Positions 30,908-33,095 of a stretch of 33,095 bases of DNA are shown one piece after another. Origin of the DNA: a virus. A program made the position numbers and the translations under genes. The notes below the pieces were generated by a model, which saw only the letters and a list, made by a program, of their open reading frames with translations, was not told where the DNA came from and searched no databases. Location of the stretch: positions 1 through 33,095 of IMG/VR virus record IMGVR_UViG_3300025009_000297; one strand, given 5' to 3'. Positions within the stretch are counted from its first letter, which is position 1. Every line of letters starts with the position of its first letter.

Positions 30908-31282
30908 ATGGGACAGGCAGCGGACAGATATGCGGCAATCAGCAGGGACCAGTGGGAGAATTACAAACAGTTCGGGTACCCGCTGGAAAATAGCTTGATC
31001 GACATGATCGGCAACCAGACTCTGCTGAATGAGAATCTCGCCGCCGCTTCCGGTTTGGCGCAGACATCCGGCAGCGTCGCGGCATCAGAAGCAAAACGCG
31101 GCTTGCAGGCATACGGAATCAACCAGACGCAGGCGCAGACAACGACCAACACCAGGCTGAACAATTTGCAGACCACGGCGAATATGGCCAGCGCCAGGGA
31201 TACCGTGCGCAGCGACACCCTGGACCGAGACCGGCAGATTCTTATCGGCGGCGCACCGAATGACGGACTGACGGACATTTAA
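30908..31282 (+). CDS. putative internal virion (ejection) protein B
   Basis: A 124-residue protein four bases after the previous stop. It begins GQAADRYAAISRDQWENYKQFGYPLENSLIDM, weakly similar to protein A, and continues with an Ala/Ser/Gln/Thr-rich helical body (AASGLAQTSGSVAASEAKRGLQAYGINQTQAQTT). No membrane segment is present. It probably belongs to the same ejection complex as its neighbours. Confidence 0.6.
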   Translation: MGQAADRYAAISRDQWENYKQFGYPLENSLIDMIGNQTLLNENLAAASGLAQTSGSVAASEAKRGLQAYGINQTQAQTTTNTRLNNLQTTANMASARDTVRSDTLDRDRQILIGGAPNDGLTDI

Positions 31283-31293
31283 GGAGACATGAC

Positions 31294-31563
31294 ATGGGCG
31301 GATTGATCGGCACCGGAAACAGTATGAAGTCTGATGCGCTGGCCGGTATGCGGCGTATCAGCGACCTTGAGCAATCCCGAGAAAACACGGAAGAGGCGCT
31401 TGACCAGCAGGACGCGGCTGACAGAAAAAGCAATCAGATGACCATGACATCAATGGGAGCCATGGCGGGCGCCATGTACGGGGCAAAAGCTGGATCTGTA
31501 GGCGGACCTTGGGGCGCGGTGATTGGCGGCGCCATCGGTTTCCTCGCAGGCAGCATTTTTTAA
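31294..31563 (+). CDS. glycine-zipper membrane protein, ejection cluster
   Basis: An 89-residue protein with TAAGGAGAC before ATG 31294. A charged first half (MRRISDLEQSRENTEEALDQQD) is followed by a Gly/Ala zipper from about residue 54: MGAMAGAMYGAKAGSVGG then GAVIGGAIGFLAGSIF, which should insert in or oligomerize across a membrane. Such glycine-rich segments are typical of podoviral ejection proteins that help form a conduit through the host envelope. It is a member of the 30293-33095 cluster. Confidence 0.6.
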   Translation: MGGLIGTGNSMKSDALAGMRRISDLEQSRENTEEALDQQDAADRKSNQMTMTSMGAMAGAMYGAKAGSVGGPWGAVIGGAIGFLAGSIF

Positions 31564-31573
31564 GGAGAAGATC

Positions 31574-33095
31574 ATGGCAGATATGGCAGGCGCTTTGATG
31601 CGCGGATACAGCTTCGTTAACAACATCCAGCAGCAAAAAAAGAACAACGAGCGGCTGGACTACTTGCAGGCGCGGCAGGGGATTCTTGATCAGCGCGCTG
31701 ACGAGGAGTACGAAAAAAAGAAATCAGAGGATGAAGGATTCCGCAGCAAGATTGTAGACTGGATAAAATCCAAGGCTGCGGCGGGAGATCCGGCATGGAA
31801 ACAGGTGGCTGACAATCCAGCGGCGACCGAAAAAATGGGCACGTTGGCTGAAGATCCGTTGTCTGCCGCCAAAGCGGTCAACCAGTGGTACCAAGTCAAA
31901 GACCACCTGGACAGCGGCAAGTTGCCGAACAGCCAGCTTACTCTTGATTTTCTCAATAATCCGAATGTGGCCGGCCGCGATCTGTCGCGCCGCTTCGCCG
32001 CCAATAAGCTGGAAGGCGCGCTTTCCGCCGTTTATCCTTCCCCTGACCGGAAGGGCCTCTTCTTCGAGGCTACGCTGACCGGGCCGGACGGCAAACAGTA
32101 TGTGGCGCCATTGACCAAAGGCCGCACGAGGGCCGGTGTCCCCGGCAGCGAGAAAGATGAAGTAGAGTCGTATCCCATAGGCAAGCTGCTTGATTTCGGG
32201 CAGGGGGCGTTTGAGGGGAACATGGGGGCGCTGGTCGCAATTGCCGAAAATGGCGGGGTGAAAGGAGCCGAGTTCGTCGCTAAATTTCTCATGGAAAAAG
32301 ACAATGCCCGCCGGGAGATGCTGATTAAGGAATATGAATATCAGCGGGAGAAGGGCGACAAAGACGCCACCCGGAAAGAGGATCGGCAGTGGGCCACGGA
32401 AGACGCCGACACCAAACACCGTTACGCCATGGCAGAGAAGACGCCGCCTGGCTACGACCTGGTGAAGGGAGAAGACGGCGAGATCTACACCATGAACAAA
32501 GCCACCGGCGACGTGAAGCCTTATGGCGGTGTCCCGGCAGCCGGCGGGCTCAAGGGCTACGTTACCACCAGCGGCGGCCAGGTGTTCAAGAACAAGGAGG
32601 CCAAGGAGCTGTTCAAGAGCCTGCCTGGCGTCTTTCTCGCCAAGGCAAGTGCCGGGGACGCGCTCATGACCTTGTTCAATCAGTCAGGGGACAATCCGGA
32701 CGCCATGCCGATGGAGACGAAAAAGAGTATTGTCGCCGCGGCGGAAGAGGTGGCGGCGAATCCGAACGCCACGGAGCGTGAAAGGTCCATGGCCAAGCTG
32801 TGGCTTGACATCGGCGAGGGGCTCAAGGTGTTCCCCAAGGCGCAAGCAGGCGCGGGGCAACCGCCTCCCGCTGACGGTCAGCAGCCACCGCCAAAACGAA
32901 GGGCTCTTGCAGAGTTTGACAAAACCCCAGGTGGTACTGCCGGACCAGCAGCAGGCCTGCAGACGGCTCCGGCGCATGCCGCCGTTGCTTCACCGGCACC
33001 ACCAGCCAAGGGCGGCATTGCCCGCGCCGTGGGCCGCACTCTTGCCGGGCCTGGCGGGCCGCAGTCTGATTCCATGGGGCTCAGGACGGTTGCCC
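31574..33095 (+). CDS. large internal virion protein, 5' part
   Basis: The frame from ATG 31574 (AAGGAGAAG upstream) is open to the right edge of the window, at least 507 codons without a stop; the gene continues beyond. The N-terminus MADMAGALMRGYSFVNNIQQQKKNNERLDYLQARQ is a coiled-coil-like helix, followed by an αβ region (GLFFEATLTGPDGKQYVAPL) at about 165-190, a KDATRKEDRQWATEDADTKHRYA helix and a Pro/Ala/Gly-rich linker from about 425. Large proteins with this start and place are the main ejection proteins of podoviruses. A transglycosylase or other enzyme domain could lie past the edge and is not visible. Confidence 0.7.
   Translation, partial: MADMAGALMRGYSFVNNIQQQKKNNERLDYLQARQGILDQRADEEYEKKKSEDEGFRSKIVDWIKSKAAAGDPAWKQVADNPAATEKMGTLAEDPLSAAKAVNQWYQVKDHLDSGKLPNSQLTLDFLNNPNVAGRDLSRRFAANKLEGALSAVYPSPDRKGLFFEATLTGPDGKQYVAPLTKGRTRAGVPGSEKDEVESYPIGKLLDFGQGAFEGNMGALVAIAENGGVKGAEFVAKFLMEKDNARREMLIKEYEYQREKGDKDATRKEDRQWATEDADTKHRYAMAEKTPPGYDLVKGEDGEIYTMNKATGDVKPYGGVPAAGGLKGYVTTSGGQVFKNKEAKELFKSLPGVFLAKASAGDALMTLFNQSGDNPDAMPMETKKSIVAAAEEVAANPNATERERSMAKLWLDIGEGLKVFPKAQAGAGQPPPADGQQPPPKRRALAEFDKTPGGTAGPAAGLQTAPAHAAVASPAPPAKGGIARAVGRTLAGPGGPQSDSMGLRTVA

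Overview
The window is one continuous stretch of a tailed double-stranded DNA phage or prophage with a podovirus-like architecture. All 38 or so credible genes are on the plus strand, packed tightly with start/stop overlaps (ATGA, TGATG, TAATG) and strong purine-rich ribosome binding sites. There is no integrase, tRNA, rRNA, CRISPR array, transposase or host housekeeping gene. The host therefore cannot be named; moderately GC-rich codon use and Shine-Dalgarno sites suit a Gram-negative bacterium, but that is inference. Both ends cut through genes (a RuvC-like resolvase at the left, a large internal virion protein at the right).

Left third (1-10777), DNA metabolism: RuvC-like resolvase, two conserved phage proteins of unclear role, a DUF7173-type protein, a Sak4/AAA_24 RecA-like ATPase, a DUF669-type ssDNA-binding protein, a Cas4/RecB-like PD-(D/E)XK nuclease, a run of small membrane or Cys-rich accessory proteins, an SF2 DExH helicase, a decayed cytosine-5 DNA methyltransferase, an SF1 RecD/Dda-like helicase and a large TOPRIM primase-helicase. 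The ATPase, SSB and nuclease look like a complete recombination/annealing module feeding replication.

Middle (10778-12282): the only long non-coding stretch (about 380 bp, AT-rich) follows the primase-helicase and carries tandem 10-bp TTATG-type repeats and inverted repeats. It is the best candidate for the replication origin or a major control region. After it come an unknown protein, a DUF5664-type dNTP pyrophosphohydrolase-like protein and small ORFs.

Right (12282-33095), packaging and virion genes: small and large terminase, portal, scaffold, N4-gp56-type major capsid protein, a decoration-like protein, head-tail adaptors, a tail hub/stabilization protein, an 1862-residue modular tail tip/fibre with a gpJ-like C-terminus, small tail accessory proteins, then an ejection-protein cluster ending in a glycine-zipper protein and a large partial internal protein.

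The most striking items are: a large terminase that seems to be a complete TerL plus a second, catalytically damaged TerL nuclease domain (a likely recombination scar); a methyltransferase that keeps its PCQ motif only in another frame and has lost its middle; a Cys-rich small gene whose ATGA start/stop junction appears mutated to ATAA; an iteron-like array in the intergenic region; a perfect 22-bp palindrome abutting a ribosome binding site; and a strong terminator hairpin placed just upstream of the major capsid gene.
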